This document shows, in pieces, positions 1 through 7,820 of a stretch of 64,000 nt of DNA. Each line of letters starts with the position of its first letter. Positions within the stretch are counted from its first letter, which is position 1. The notes beneath the pieces are model-generated. The model ran no database searches. It was not told the DNA's origin and saw only the letters and a program-made list of their open reading frames with translations. The position numbers and the translations under genes are program-made. Source of the stretch: Haliea sp963974125 (lineage in GTDB: Bacteria; Pseudomonadota; Gammaproteobacteria; Pseudomonadales; Halieaceae); NCBI GenBank assembly GCA_963974125.1, contig CAXBCH010000020.1, forward strand, positions 19,245 to 83,244, given 5' to 3'.

Positions 1-501
1 ATCATTATCGTGCTGTTATATATGAACTTTCGTAACTTTGTCGAGATAGCCATCATTCTCGGCACGTTACCGCTCGCGGTGATCGGTTCCATCTGGCTGA
101 TGTATCTGCTGAATTACAATTTTTCAGTTGCAGTGGCCGTTGGCTTCATTGCTCTCGCAGGCGTCACGGTGGAGATAGGGATCATCATGTTGACCTATCT
201 CAATCAGTCCTACAGGGGGCTACTAGATGCATGCCACAAACGAGGTGTTACTCCTCTAAGGGAAGAGCTCCTCGAGTCGGTCACGCAGGGGGCGGGACTT
301 CGCGTACGCCCCGTGATGATGACTACAGTCTCCACAATCGCTGGCTTGCTTCCCATTATGCTCAGCACTGGCACGGGCGCGGAGGTGGTCAGCAGGATTG
401 CGGCGCCAATGGTGGGCGGCATGATCAGCGCAGTGGTGTTGACTCTGCTGGTTCTACCAGTGGTGTATTACTTGTGGCGAATGCATTCGTTAAAAGAGTG
501 A
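1..501 (+). CDS. cusA: CusA/CzcA-type heavy-metal RND efflux pump, C-terminal part
   Basis: The reading frame is open from the first base, so the gene starts outside the window and only the last 166 residues are seen. They hold the final transmembrane helices of an inner-membrane RND pump, including the segment GFIALAGVTVEIGIIMLTYL and the conserved LRVRPVMMT and SRIAAPMVGGMIS stretches that match E. coli CusA closely. Such pumps use the proton gradient to drive Cu(I)/Ag(I) or divalent metals out through a CusCBA-like complex. The stop is followed by an insertion-sequence remnant and then an integrase, so the pump is probably cargo of a metal-resistance island. The family is clear; the metal is not decided by this fragment. 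Confidence 0.9.
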   Translation: MIIVLLYMNFRNFVEIAIILGTLPLAVIGSIWLMYLLNYNFSVAVAVGFIALAGVTVEIGIIMLTYLNQSYRGLLDACHKRGVTPLREELLESVTQGAGLRVRPVMMTTVSTIAGLLPIMLSTGTGAEVVSRIAAPMVGGMISAVVLTLLVLPVVYYLWRMHSLKE

Positions 502-690
502 CATCCCACCTTATTTACTGTGCACTGGTGACACCATCAGCGCCATGATCAGATACATGGGAACGCGCCAGCTCAGATGTATAATTTTCAGCCATCAAGT
601 CACCCATTGGGTGGTGTGGTCGCGGTGGCTGGATGTAAGCCAATCTTACTTGAGTTGTATGTGGAAGAGCGCTTTGAGTTTTCCGCTTGA

Positions 691-1063
691 TTGCGCTGGC
701 GAACCCTGCCCGCTGCAGAGAAGGAGAGAGCGCAGCTGGTTTTGGCGTGCACGGAGGGATTGCTAGGCCGGGAGATTGCGGCACGTCACGAAGTGTACGT
801 GCAAACGTCTCGAAGCGGCGCCAGCGCTTCGAGCGATACCGGATAGCCGGTTTGACGGACGCGCCCAGAATGGGACGCCCGCGCACCATCACTGATGATA
901 GGGTGGCGGAGGTGATTGAAAAAAGGTTACAGAAAAAACTACGAAGGCCACGCTCTGGTCGACGACGCTGATGGTCGAGGAGACGAAGTCAACAATGGGT
1001 ATGACGACCGTCTCTGACGGCTCCGCATTGACCGGTAACCACTCTGTGGTTTGCTGGGCGCTT
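691..1063 (+). pseudogene. Decayed IS630-family transposase, N-terminal remnant
   Basis: Three frames must be joined to read an IS630-type helix-turn-helix region. Frame one (from 691) gives LPAAEKERAQLVLACTEG and GREIAARHEVY. The next frame gives KRRQRFERYRIAGLTDAP, MGRPRTITDDRVAEVIEK. After about 940 a third frame gives TKATLWSTTLMVEETKSTMG. These match the N-terminal order of IS630 transposases (reiterated HTH, GRPR linker, WST motif). The DDE catalytic domain is missing, so the element is dead. It lies between the metal pump and the integrase, which fits the recombinogenic end of an island. Confidence 0.6.
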
Positions 1064-1863
1064 ACCGACCAAACACCCGATAGGCACGCTCACAGAGCTT
1101 TTTCACGGCGGGGCCCGAGGGTGTCTCATGACGCTCATCGCACCCCGAAGCACAGGAAAGCACCATTTTCAGGAGATATGGTTATTTGTAGGGTATTTTT
1201 ATTAAAGTTCTATAAGTGATTGATTTATATAGTCTATTGGTACCCGGGGCCTCGATGGTCCGACATCCCGGACGGTACGACCGTACGGGTTCGCGCGTTG
1301 ATTCTGGCCGCTGGTGCCCGGGACCACCGACTGCCAAGATAAATCCATATCAGTCTTGTCATTGATCTCCGCTTCTGCCTTGTCAATCACGTTCCGCTTA
1401 AAATCAGCAGCGTGGGCAGGCGGGGGCCTCTGTTGGATTTCGTTGGTAACTATTTAGGTCCTGCTTATTAATCTATATAAATCAGTAGCTGGGTAGCCAG
1501 AGTGGCGGTGAGGGAGCCGCTCATTCACCACCGAACGAATACCATCAATAACGGTACGAACCCTCTGTGAGTCGCTCCTCAGCGTAACCGTGAGAACCCT
1601 ACCCTGCTATTCCCTCAGCAGTACTTGGAGCTTCCATGCAGGCGCTGGCGAGCGTGTCGCTACATAAGTTTCGAGGCTGGGATCAGGCCGCTGCAGGACC
1701 AGGGGTACCGTTACTAAGTAATAGGATGGTTTGTAGGATAAATATGAAAACACATCCTAAGTCATTGTTTTTATTAGTGTAGTGGAGGCTCGGGTCGGGT
1801 GTAGAGTCCGGCAGCTAGTGAGGAATAACTCTGACGTCGACGCTCTCTATGCACTGCCACACC
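1064..1863. other. About 800 bp with no recognisable gene
   Basis: No open frame here has a credible protein, and the sequence is less GC-rich than the core genome to the right. Short inverted repeats are visible (for example GTCCG with CGGAC near 1258-1274, and TAGGATG with CATCCTA near 1722-1762), but none forms a clear terminator or RNA. I read it as eroded island DNA between the dead transposase and the integrase. Confidence 0.4.
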
Positions 1864-3141
1864 TCACGCGGAAGGCGAGCGCAGAGGCTCGCAGTACTGT
1901 CCCCACGCCTCCATCATGCCCCGACGTTCCTCTAGAAGCTCTCCACGGGCGTACGCGGCCCTAGTCTGGTCGCTGTTGACGTGAGCCAGCGCCAGCTCCG
2001 ACCACTCATCGGGAAATCGGTTGTGCTGGCGGCACCAGTCTTTGAAGCTGGAACGTGCGGTACCGTGGGGCGTTGCAATCCGGTCGAGCTGTGGGTCAAT
2101 GTACCCGGGCCCGTCGTTCTTCAGATCTGCTGCATGGACATCCTTCAGCAACTTGGATAGTGCCATATCCGACAGCTCCAGGCCTTTGCTGTTTGGAAAT
2201 ACCAGCCCGGCAGGATTGTCCCTCGGGAGCGACTTCAGCAAGTCCACCGCGGCGCGAGGCAGCGGCACCAAATGGGGCTTGTCGGCCTTCATGCGGTCCG
2301 CACTGAGGCGCCACACAGCGGCGTCCAGGTCAATCTCATTCCAGGTTGCCAGCCTGACCTCGCGAGAACGCGCGGCAGTCAGAATGGCAAACCGTAATGC
2401 GTGGGCGCTGGGGGCGTCCCGGGTGCACAGGTCGGCCATTAAGCGAGGCACATCAGGCACGGGGAGTGCGGCGTGGTGCTTGCGGGCCTTCCCGGCAGTT
2501 TTGCGCAACTTAGCAGTAGCGGGGAGCAGCGGTTCCAGGCAGTCTTTCCACGCCGCCGGATTGGGTGTTGTGCGTATCTTCGCGGCCCTGGACCAGTCAA
2601 ACACGGCAGCCATGCGTTGACGCACACGGCTGGCTGTCTCGGGCACCTCCGCCCATATCGGCTGCAATACGGACAGCACCTGGGGAGTGTCGATCTCCGC
2701 CACGGGCAATGTGCCCAGCTGCGGAATGACGTACTTTTCCAGCGTGGTTAGCCACTGGGTGGCATGCTTGGAACTCTTGAACTCCTGCGCTTTCACGGCA
2801 TGGCAACGCTTGGCCGCCTCCGCAAAACTGAGGCTACGGGCGGTAGCCTGTGCGAGCTGGGTGCGATATTCCTTGCGTTGCTCCACCGGATCAATGCCCT
2901 GCCGTATCTGTTCCCTCAACTCCCGGGCCTTGTTGCGGGCTTCCGCCAGTGACACCTCGGGAAAGCCTCCTAGTCCAATTTCGCGGCGGCGTTCACCTAC
3001 CGTTGTGCGTAGAATCCAGCACTTTGCGCCGGCGTGGGTCACAACCACATGCAGGCCAGGTACTCCGCCCACCGCGTACATGCCGGGCTTTGTCATCCGG
3101 CGCAACTCAGTTGCGCTCCTTTCTCGGGCTTGTTTCGGCAT
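1864..3141 (-). CDS. P4-type tyrosine recombinase / integrase
   Basis: A 425-residue site-specific recombinase with the domain order of P4-like island integrases. The N-terminal arm-binding domain (DUF4102) covers about residues 1-90 and includes ELRRMTKPGMY and EIGLGGFPEVSLAEAR. A core-binding domain covers about 100-200 and the catalytic domain about 225-410. Catalytic residues can be placed: R258 (TAARSRE), K285 (RMKADKPH), H359 and R363 (HGTAR), H387 (LALAH) and nucleophile Y397 (AAYARGELLEERR). The gene looks intact. It points left, with cargo on its left, and its upstream side carries paired repeats and a tRNA-like motif, so the attachment site is probably near 3150-3300. Likely role: integration and excision of the island that contains the CusA fragment. 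Confidence 0.93.
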   Translation of the reverse strand: MPKQARERSATELRRMTKPGMYAVGGVPGLHVVVTHAGAKCWILRTTVGERRREIGLGGFPEVSLAEARNKARELREQIRQGIDPVEQRKEYRTQLAQATARSLSFAEAAKRCHAVKAQEFKSSKHATQWLTTLEKYVIPQLGTLPVAEIDTPQVLSVLQPIWAEVPETASRVRQRMAAVFDWSRAAKIRTTPNPAAWKDCLEPLLPATAKLRKTAGKARKHHAALPVPDVPRLMADLCTRDAPSAHALRFAILTAARSREVRLATWNEIDLDAAVWRLSADRMKADKPHLVPLPRAAVDLLKSLPRDNPAGLVFPNSKGLELSDMALSKLLKDVHAADLKNDGPGYIDPQLDRIATPHGTARSSFKDWCRQHNRFPDEWSELALAHVNSDQTRAAYARGELLEERRGMMEAWGQYCEPLRSPSA

Positions 3142-3153
3142 TTTGCACCTTTA

Positions 3154-3165
3154 GGGATTCGAACC
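3154..3165 (-). other. tRNA T-arm-like motif next to integrase start (possible att remnant)
   Basis: On the minus strand this reads GGTTCGAATCCC, the usual T-loop sequence of a tRNA 3' end, and it lies 13-24 bp before the integrase start. No tRNA body can be folded upstream of it. P4-type integrases usually insert into tRNA 3' ends, so this may be what is left of an attachment site. The motif is short and could be chance. Confidence 0.3.
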
Positions 3166-3208
3166 ACGGATTACAAACTTGCTAGCTTTCAAAGACCTAG
3201 AAATATCA

Positions 3209-3289
3209 CCGCCATATATCCCGCCAACGTTTGTCAGATGAGGGATCCTAAACCCCCTACGACACCCATACCCGCCAATATTCCCGCCA
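3209..3289 (-). repeat. Two pairs of CCGCCA motifs, 12-bp spacing, upstream of integrase
   Basis: CCGCCA occurs at 3209, 3221, 3272 and 3284. Within each pair the start-to-start distance is exactly 12 bp, and the pairs are 63 bp apart. On the minus strand the motif reads TGGCGG. Regular, same-orientation copies upstream of an integrase gene resemble arm-type integrase sites or an operator for the integrase promoter. No protein-binding evidence is available from sequence alone. Confidence 0.4.
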
Positions 3290-3408
3290 TAAATAATGCA
3301 ATTACATGCGATTTTTTGAGACAGGTCAAGACAAACAATTTTGATAAACTCCAATCTTTTCAGCTAGTTATTGCTTCATGTCGTCTCAATCGCTATCGAG
3401 AAAACCGA

Positions 3409-3617
3409 CTGGCCCACCGCCAATCAAAGAAAAAAGGGGCTCCCGCAAGGGTGCCCCTTTTTCTTTGATGGTGGATGAGCCCGGACCTGGTTCGACCCCC
3501 CCGGTTCGACAAAACGCGACCCCGGGAGCGTTTTGCAACGAGGCGCGCAGCGCCGAAGCCCCGGAGGGGTCACAACAGCCTCAAGGTTGTTGTGATTCAT
3601 CTCTGGCCCACCGCCAA
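3409..3617 (+). repeat. 15-bp direct repeat resembling a tRNA-Ser 3' end, each copy followed by a terminator
   Basis: CTGGCCCACCGCCAA occurs at 3409-3423 and identically at 3603-3617, and each copy runs into an A-rich, hairpin, T-rich terminator. The tail CCACCGCCA matches the acceptor end, G discriminator and CCA of bacterial tRNA-Ser genes. Neither copy has the complementary GGTGGGCC 5' arm or a foldable body upstream. I infer decayed or transferred tRNA-Ser 3' ends, possibly footprints of past integration; a shared terminator cassette is the alternative. Confidence 0.4.
3425..3467. terminator. Strong bidirectional hairpin terminator
   Basis: CAAAG, an A-run, GGGGC-T-CCC, loop GCAA, GGG-T-GCCCC, a T-run and CTTTG form a long near-perfect palindrome with a single T-T mismatch. 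The A and T runs on both sides allow termination in either direction. Confidence 0.7.
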
Positions 3618-3620
3618 AAC

Positions 3621-3650
3621 AAAAAAGGGCACCCGCAAGGTGCCCTTTTT
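3621..3650 (-). terminator. Terminator of the PEP-CTERM gene
   Basis: Stem GGGCACC (3627-3633) pairs with GGTGCCC (3639-3645) around CGCAA. It has six A's on the left, which read as T's on the minus strand, and five T's on the right. It lies about 47 nt after the stop of the minus-strand gene at 3697. Confidence 0.75.
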
Positions 3651-3696
3651 GCTTGTTGCCTACCCGGCGTAGAAGCCGGGAAAAGACTGCCGGCGA

Positions 3697-4335
3697 TCAG
3701 CTGCGACGACGGCGCAAGAAGCCCAGTCCGATCAGGCCAAGGCCGAACAATGCCAGGGAGCCGGGCTCGGGAACACTGACACCATTGTCTGTTGTCCTGA
3801 TGTTAAGTGTGAAGGAGCGGAACAGAATGGGATCCAAACCAACCGTATCACCAATCCGCAGAGTCCAAGTACCGAAAGCATCTGTACCATCAAAGTCGGA
3901 TAGTGAGCCGGTGGGCTGGAAAGTTCCCGACTGAATGATCGTCGGCAGAATCGATGGAGCCTCGTCATCGAAGGTGTTGGTCACGTTAATGCTGCTGCCC
4001 GGCCCAGTGAAGTAGCTGCTGGGGAAAAGCACCACATTGGTCCCGGTCGGCCCGGTCAGGTTCATATAGGCCTCGCCCGCGAAAGGAGAAAAACCACCGC
4101 TGCTGCAGAAAAAGTCACTGGTAGCACCTTCTGCGCCGCACTTACTCCACTCCACCAAGATATCAACATCGAGAACGGTTCCTGTCGATACTACACCAAC
4201 CGAACGATCAATAAACGAGGCATTGGCCAAACCGCCAGTGGAGTTTGTTGCGCTAATCAACGCTGCATGGGCCGGCCCGGTTGTCGCGGCTACCAGGATG
4301 GCACCAGCAAGTAGCCATTTACGCTTTGTCTGCAT
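3697..4335 (-). CDS. PEP-CTERM sorting domain protein, secreted
   Basis: A 212-residue exported protein. It has a Sec signal peptide at about 1-24 (basic start, hydrophobic core, AHA cleavage site) and a C-terminal sorting signal at 188-212 made of VPEPGS, a hydrophobic helix (LALFGLGLIGLGFL) and RRRR. The middle is a beta-rich domain with FGTWTLRIGDT near 155-165, resembling the jelly-roll P-domain of proprotein convertases; this is a fold guess. Two cysteines near 92 and 103 may form a disulfide. Proteins of this class are processed by an exosortase and often go to the envelope or exopolysaccharide matrix. The ATG has AAGGA 8 nt upstream. A sigma-54-like promoter lies about 90 bp upstream. 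The XrtH enzyme in this window normally serves a different signal, so the cognate exosortase is probably elsewhere. Confidence 0.88.
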   Translation of the reverse strand: MQTKRKWLLAGAILVAATTGPAHAALISATNSTGGLANASFIDRSVGVVSTGTVLDVDILVEWSKCGAEGATSDFFCSSGGFSPFAGEAYMNLTGPTGTNVVLFPSSYFTGPGSSINVTNTFDDEAPSILPTIIQSGTFQPTGSLSDFDGTDAFGTWTLRIGDTVGLDPILFRSFTLNIRTTDNGVSVPEPGSLALFGLGLIGLGFLRRRRS

Positions 4336-4424
4336 GACTCTAATCCTTTAGCTCTAATTGAGTAACCCGGAGGTCTCGACAGCCGTACTATTCAGCGGCG
4401 GCCCGGACCGTCACCTGACTCTAA

Positions 4425-4440
4425 AGCAAAAACAATGCCA
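4425..4440 (-). promoter_or_regulatory. Candidate sigma-54 (-24/-12) promoter for the PEP-CTERM gene
   Basis: The minus strand reads TGGCATTGTTTTTGCT: GG at -24, ten bases, then GC at -12, close to the consensus TGGCAC-N5-TTGCA/T. Transcription would begin near 4413, giving a leader of about 78 nt to the ATG at 4335. PEP-CTERM genes are often controlled by the PrsK/PrsR two-component system with RpoN, which makes this site plausible. No enhancer site was identified. Confidence 0.6.
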
Positions 4441-4564
4441 AAACTCCAACCTCTTGATAAACAATGAATTACTCGATGCATCAACCAGGCTTTGAAATCC
4501 AGTTGTAAAAAAAACCGACAATCCCGCTTTCAGCCGCAATCTCAGGGACTTGCTCGCCCCAGCC

Positions 4565-4972
4565 TTACAAAGAGGTTCCCAGCCCGAGATTGCGCAACGC
4601 GGTGCGGAACGCGTTGAAGGGGCTGATGATGGCGTCACCCAGCACAATCGCACAACCGAACCAGTGGAAATAGTTCAGCTGCTGCCAGCTCTCGCCGGCG
4701 CTGCCCGCGGGCCGCCCCTCCAGCAGGAACCAGGTCATCAGGGCCGTCCCCAGCATGACTGCGACAATGGACCAGAACAGATCCAGCAGGAAGGACGCGG
4801 CATTGATATCGCCGGACTTGAAGAACTCGACGAACAGCACAAATACTCCGATCGCGATATAGGCGAAGCCGAAGTGGATCTGGGCCGCCATGTCCACCTG
4901 CAGCTGGTACATGATGGCCGGGAAGGCAATGACCAGTATCACCCAGGGGAATTTGCCCAGAAAAGCTACCAT
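4565..4972 (-). CDS. Conserved-type membrane protein of unknown function
   Basis: A 135-residue protein with four hydrophobic segments (about 3-22, 30-48, 60-85 and 100-120) and short polar loops. I recognise no enzyme motif. The start at 4972 was chosen because GGAGG lies 7 nt upstream; an earlier in-frame ATG at 5011 would add 13 residues (SGQIRVNNGGGG) that look unlike a membrane-protein start. It is divergent from the cysteine synthase gene across a short shared promoter region. Function unknown. Confidence 0.6.
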   Translation of the reverse strand: MVAFLGKFPWVILVIAFPAIMYQLQVDMAAQIHFGFAYIAIGVFVLFVEFFKSGDINAASFLLDLFWSIVAVMLGTALMTWFLLEGRPAGSAGESWQQLNYFHWFGCAIVLGDAIISPFNAFRTALRNLGLGTSL

Positions 4973-5164
4973 ACCGCCTCCGCCATTATTTACCCTGATC
5001 TGTCCTGACACTGGAGTGACCTCGGTTCACACGTATCCCATCATAGGACGACTGGCAGTAAAATGCAGCCATGTTCAGCGCAACCGCGATCCCCGGGAGG
5101 CTGCTAGACTATGCGGGAAGTCTGGAGCCTGTGTCACTGCAAACCACCAGCCGAGGAGCAACCG

Positions 5165-6169
5165 ATGCCCGAACAATCCCGGATTCTTGACCTGATCGGC
5201 AATACACCCCTGCTGTACTTGCGGGAGGTCTCGGAGCTCACCGGTTGCCATATCTACGGCAAGGCGGAATTCATGAATCCCGGTGGCTCGGTCAAGGATC
5301 GCACCGCACTGGGCATAATTCGCGCCGCCGAGACAGCGGGAGAACTCCACCCTGGTGGCGTTATCGTCGAGGGCACGGTGGGCAACACCGGCATCGGCCT
5401 GACGCTGGTGGCCAACGCCCTGGGCTACCAGGCGGTGATCGTGATGCCACAGACTGCCAGCCAGGAGAAAATCGACCAGCTGGAAATGCTGGGGGCGGAT
5501 CTGATCCTGGTACCGTCAGCGCCCTACGACAGTCCCGGGCATTACATCCACACCGCCGAGAATGTGGCCCGGGGCCGGGCCAGCAGCGAACCCAATGGCG
5601 CCACCTGGGCGCGCCAGTTCGACAATCCCGCCAACCGGATGGTGCACTATGAAACCACGGGCCGCGAGATCTGGACCCAGACCGGGGGCAAGCTGGACGG
5701 CTTCATTTGCGCGGTGGGCACCGGGGGTACCCTGGCCGGGGTTGCTGCGGCCCTGCGCGAACGCAAGCCCGCGGTGAAGATCGGCCTGGTGGACCCGATG
5801 GGCTCGGCGCTCTACAGCCATTTTGGCGGCGGCCCGCTACGGGGTGCAGGCAACTCCATCGTCGAGGGCATTGGTGTATCCTTCGTGCCGGGCAATCTCG
5901 ATGGCGTGACGCCGGATTTCACGTGCCAGGTGGATGACGATGCTGCCCTGCCCTACATCTTCAACCTGCTCAAGCACGAGGGGATCTCGGTGGGCGGCTC
6001 CTCGGGCATCAATATCGCCGGGGCCGTGGCCATGGCGCAAGAACTGGGCCCGGGGCACACGATCGTGACGATCCTGTGCGATGCCGGCAGCCGCTACCAC
6101 AGCAAGCTGTTCAACCCGGATTTCCTCATGCGACACAAACTGCCATTCCCGTCCTGGATGGCCAGCTGA
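5165..6169 (+). CDS. cysK: Cysteine synthase A-like PLP enzyme (O-acetylserine sulfhydrylase)
   Basis: A 334-residue fold-type II PLP enzyme that makes cysteine from O-acetylserine and sulfide. Visible motifs: the PLP lysine K44 in NPGGSVKDRTA, the substrate loop GTVGNTGIG (about 70-78), the phosphate-binding GTGGT (185-189) and the C-terminal serine region EGISVGGSSGIN. The C-terminus SRYHSKLFNPDFL fits a CysK subgroup rather than CysM or cystathionine beta-synthase. ATG 5165 was chosen because GAGGAG lies about 6 nt upstream; the frame extends further upstream without a start of similar quality. It is single-gene, with the convergent acpH gene downstream. The longer loop around 120-150 is a mild oddity, so O-phosphoserine or another acceptor is not excluded. 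Confidence 0.87.
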   Translation: MPEQSRILDLIGNTPLLYLREVSELTGCHIYGKAEFMNPGGSVKDRTALGIIRAAETAGELHPGGVIVEGTVGNTGIGLTLVANALGYQAVIVMPQTASQEKIDQLEMLGADLILVPSAPYDSPGHYIHTAENVARGRASSEPNGATWARQFDNPANRMVHYETTGREIWTQTGGKLDGFICAVGTGGTLAGVAAALRERKPAVKIGLVDPMGSALYSHFGGGPLRGAGNSIVEGIGVSFVPGNLDGVTPDFTCQVDDDAALPYIFNLLKHEGISVGGSSGINIAGAVAMAQELGPGHTIVTILCDAGSRYHSKLFNPDFLMRHKLPFPSWMAS

Positions 6170-6212
6170 ATCGGCTGGTCCGTGAACCGCAGCTTCAGCA
6201 GGAGCCAGGACC

Positions 6213-6794
6213 TCAGTCCGGCGTCAACGCCGCAAACGCCAGGACGTCGGGGAAAAATGCCAGAAAAACACTCTCCAGCTCGGCGTCCTTGCGGGCGATG
6301 ACAGCAGCCGCCAGCGGCAGCGGATTATCCCGCCGCAGGCGCCGGGAGATGCCGTGCAGGGTTGCTTCCACGCCCTCCATGGTGGCGCAGCGATCCAGCC
6401 AGTCATGGGCGATCAGGCGCGGCAGGTATCCCGCCAATGGAGCGGGCAGTCGCCGCCGATGTTCGGAGAGTGTGCTGTAAACGCTGTCGATGAATTCGCG
6501 ACGCCCCCTGCTGGTGAAACGCTCCCAGTGACGAACCAGGTAGTGATCAAAGGCAACATCCAGCACAATACCCGCATACCGGCGCTGAGTGGCCGGAAAC
6601 GTGCTCCTGAGTTCAGCCAGCAGTGGATGCCCGTCGGCGAAGGCATCAATCCGCCGATGCTGTTGCACTCCCTGTCTGATCCCCGGCACCAGGTCCAGCG
6701 TCTGCAGCGGGCCCTTGAGGAAGTCTCCCGCCACATTGCCGACAAGATGCTGGGGATTGGCGCCGGAAAGGAAGGCATGGGCGAGATGGTTCAT
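6213..6794 (-). CDS. acpH: Acyl carrier protein phosphodiesterase (AcpH)
   Basis: A 193-residue protein, the same length as E. coli AcpH. It starts with MNHLAHAFLS and carries GNVAGDFLKG (about 19-28), HRRIDAFAD (about 47-55) and FDHYLVRHW; the His and Asp residues in these motifs define the metal-dependent HD-like core. AcpH removes 4'-phosphopantetheine from acyl carrier protein, turning holo-ACP over. The start is firm because the family begins exactly at this Met. It is divergent from the CDF transporter, with only 36 bp between start codons, so the two promoters must overlap each other or the coding sequences. Confidence 0.92.
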   Translation of the reverse strand: MNHLAHAFLSGANPQHLVGNVAGDFLKGPLQTLDLVPGIRQGVQQHRRIDAFADGHPLLAELRSTFPATQRRYAGIVLDVAFDHYLVRHWERFTSRGRREFIDSVYSTLSEHRRRLPAPLAGYLPRLIAHDWLDRCATMEGVEATLHGISRRLRRDNPLPLAAAVIARKDAELESVFLAFFPDVLAFAALTPD

Positions 6795-6830
6795 GGCAGG
6801 GCACAGCTGTAGGGAGTGGAACAGGATAAC

Positions 6831-7724
6831 ATGCAGGCACACAACCATGGCCCGACACATTATGGCAAGGCGTTTGCCATCGGCATTGGCCTCAACTCGG
6901 TCTTTGTGGCGATCGAGGCTTGGTATGGCTGGCAGGTGCAGTCCCTGGCGCTGCTTGCGGATGCCATCCACAACCTGAGTGATGTCGGCGCGCTGGTTCT
7001 GGCCTGGGCGGCCTTTGCCGCCGCAAGGCTGGCGACGAATCGACGCCACAGCTACGGCTGGCGCCGTGGCTCCATTCTGGCCAGCTTCACCAATGCGGTT
7101 ATCCTGTTGCTGGCCATGGGCTCACTGTCCTGGGAGGCCCTGCAGCGCCTGCAGGCCGACGCTGGCATGGCGGCAACGACGGTCATCATCGTGGCCGGCA
7201 TTGGCGTGGTCATCAACGCTGTCACCGCCTGGCTATTCGTTGCCGGCAGCAAGCGGGATCTGAACCTGCGCGGCGCCTTCCTGCACATGGCTGCAGACGC
7301 TCTGGTTTCGCTGGGCGTAGTGATTGCCGGCCTTCTATACCTGTGGCAGGGCTGGAGCTGGGTAGATCCGGTCATGAGCCTGATTATCGCCCTGGTCGTG
7401 ATCATCGGCACCTGGTCCCTGTTCCGGCGCTCCTTGCACCTGCTGTTCGACGGTGTGCCCGAGGGTGTGGATCTGGATGCCGTGCGCGACTGTCTGCTCT
7501 CCGTGCCCGGAGTAGTGTCTGTGCATGACCTGCACATCTGGGCCCTGAGCACCTCGGAAAACGCAGTCACGGCCCACCTTGTGCTCGCGGAGACCGCCTC
7601 CGCTGACGACGCGCTGTTGCGGCAGGCAACGACACTGCTGGAGCAACGCTTCGACATCCAGCATGCCGTGCTGCAACAGGAATCCGCCGCCTATGCCGCT
7701 GTCTGCAGTGTGGCCTGCAACTAG
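6831..7724 (+). CDS. Cation diffusion facilitator (zinc/cobalt efflux), CzcD/ZitB-like
   Basis: A 297-residue inner-membrane exporter with six helices. The helix 2 metal site ADAIHNLSD (D44, H47, D51) and the helix 5 site HMAADALVSLG are the paired zinc-site motifs of the CDF family. A cytoplasmic ferredoxin-like domain from about 205 includes VHDLHIWALS, also a metal-binding hallmark. Such proteins swap cytosolic Zn(II) or Co(II) for protons. ATG 6831 is preferred because AGGA lies about 5 nt upstream; a GTG at 6816 is possible. The His-rich N-terminus is short (HNHGPTH). It is a free-standing gene divergent from acpH. Confidence 0.9.
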   Translation: MQAHNHGPTHYGKAFAIGIGLNSVFVAIEAWYGWQVQSLALLADAIHNLSDVGALVLAWAAFAAARLATNRRHSYGWRRGSILASFTNAVILLLAMGSLSWEALQRLQADAGMAATTVIIVAGIGVVINAVTAWLFVAGSKRDLNLRGAFLHMAADALVSLGVVIAGLLYLWQGWSWVDPVMSLIIALVVIIGTWSLFRRSLHLLFDGVPEGVDLDAVRDCLLSVPGVVSVHDLHIWALSTSENAVTAHLVLAETASADDALLRQATTLLEQRFDIQHAVLQQESAAYAAVCSVACN

Positions 7725-7820
7725 CGGCAGGCAGAGAGGGTGTAAAACTGCATACCCGGACTGCATCCAGACAGTTGCGACTATCCATTGCGGTAGCGGG
7801 GTGCGACCATATGAGTAACG

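Noticed and set aside
1202..1390. 62-codon minus-strand frame in the non-coding stretch
   Set aside because: Short, no ribosome site and no recognisable product.
3142..3354. Possible tRNA gene upstream of the integrase
   Set aside because: Only a T-loop-like 12-mer fits; the remaining arms do not fold.
3480..3618. Possible tRNA-Ser gene ending at the second CCACCGCCA copy
   Set aside because: No complementary GGTGGGCC 5' arm or D- and anticodon arms can be found upstream, so only the tail is reported.
3378..3779. 133-codon plus-strand frame across the two terminators
   Set aside because: It reads through both hairpins and the tail of the PEP-CTERM gene, with no family resemblance.
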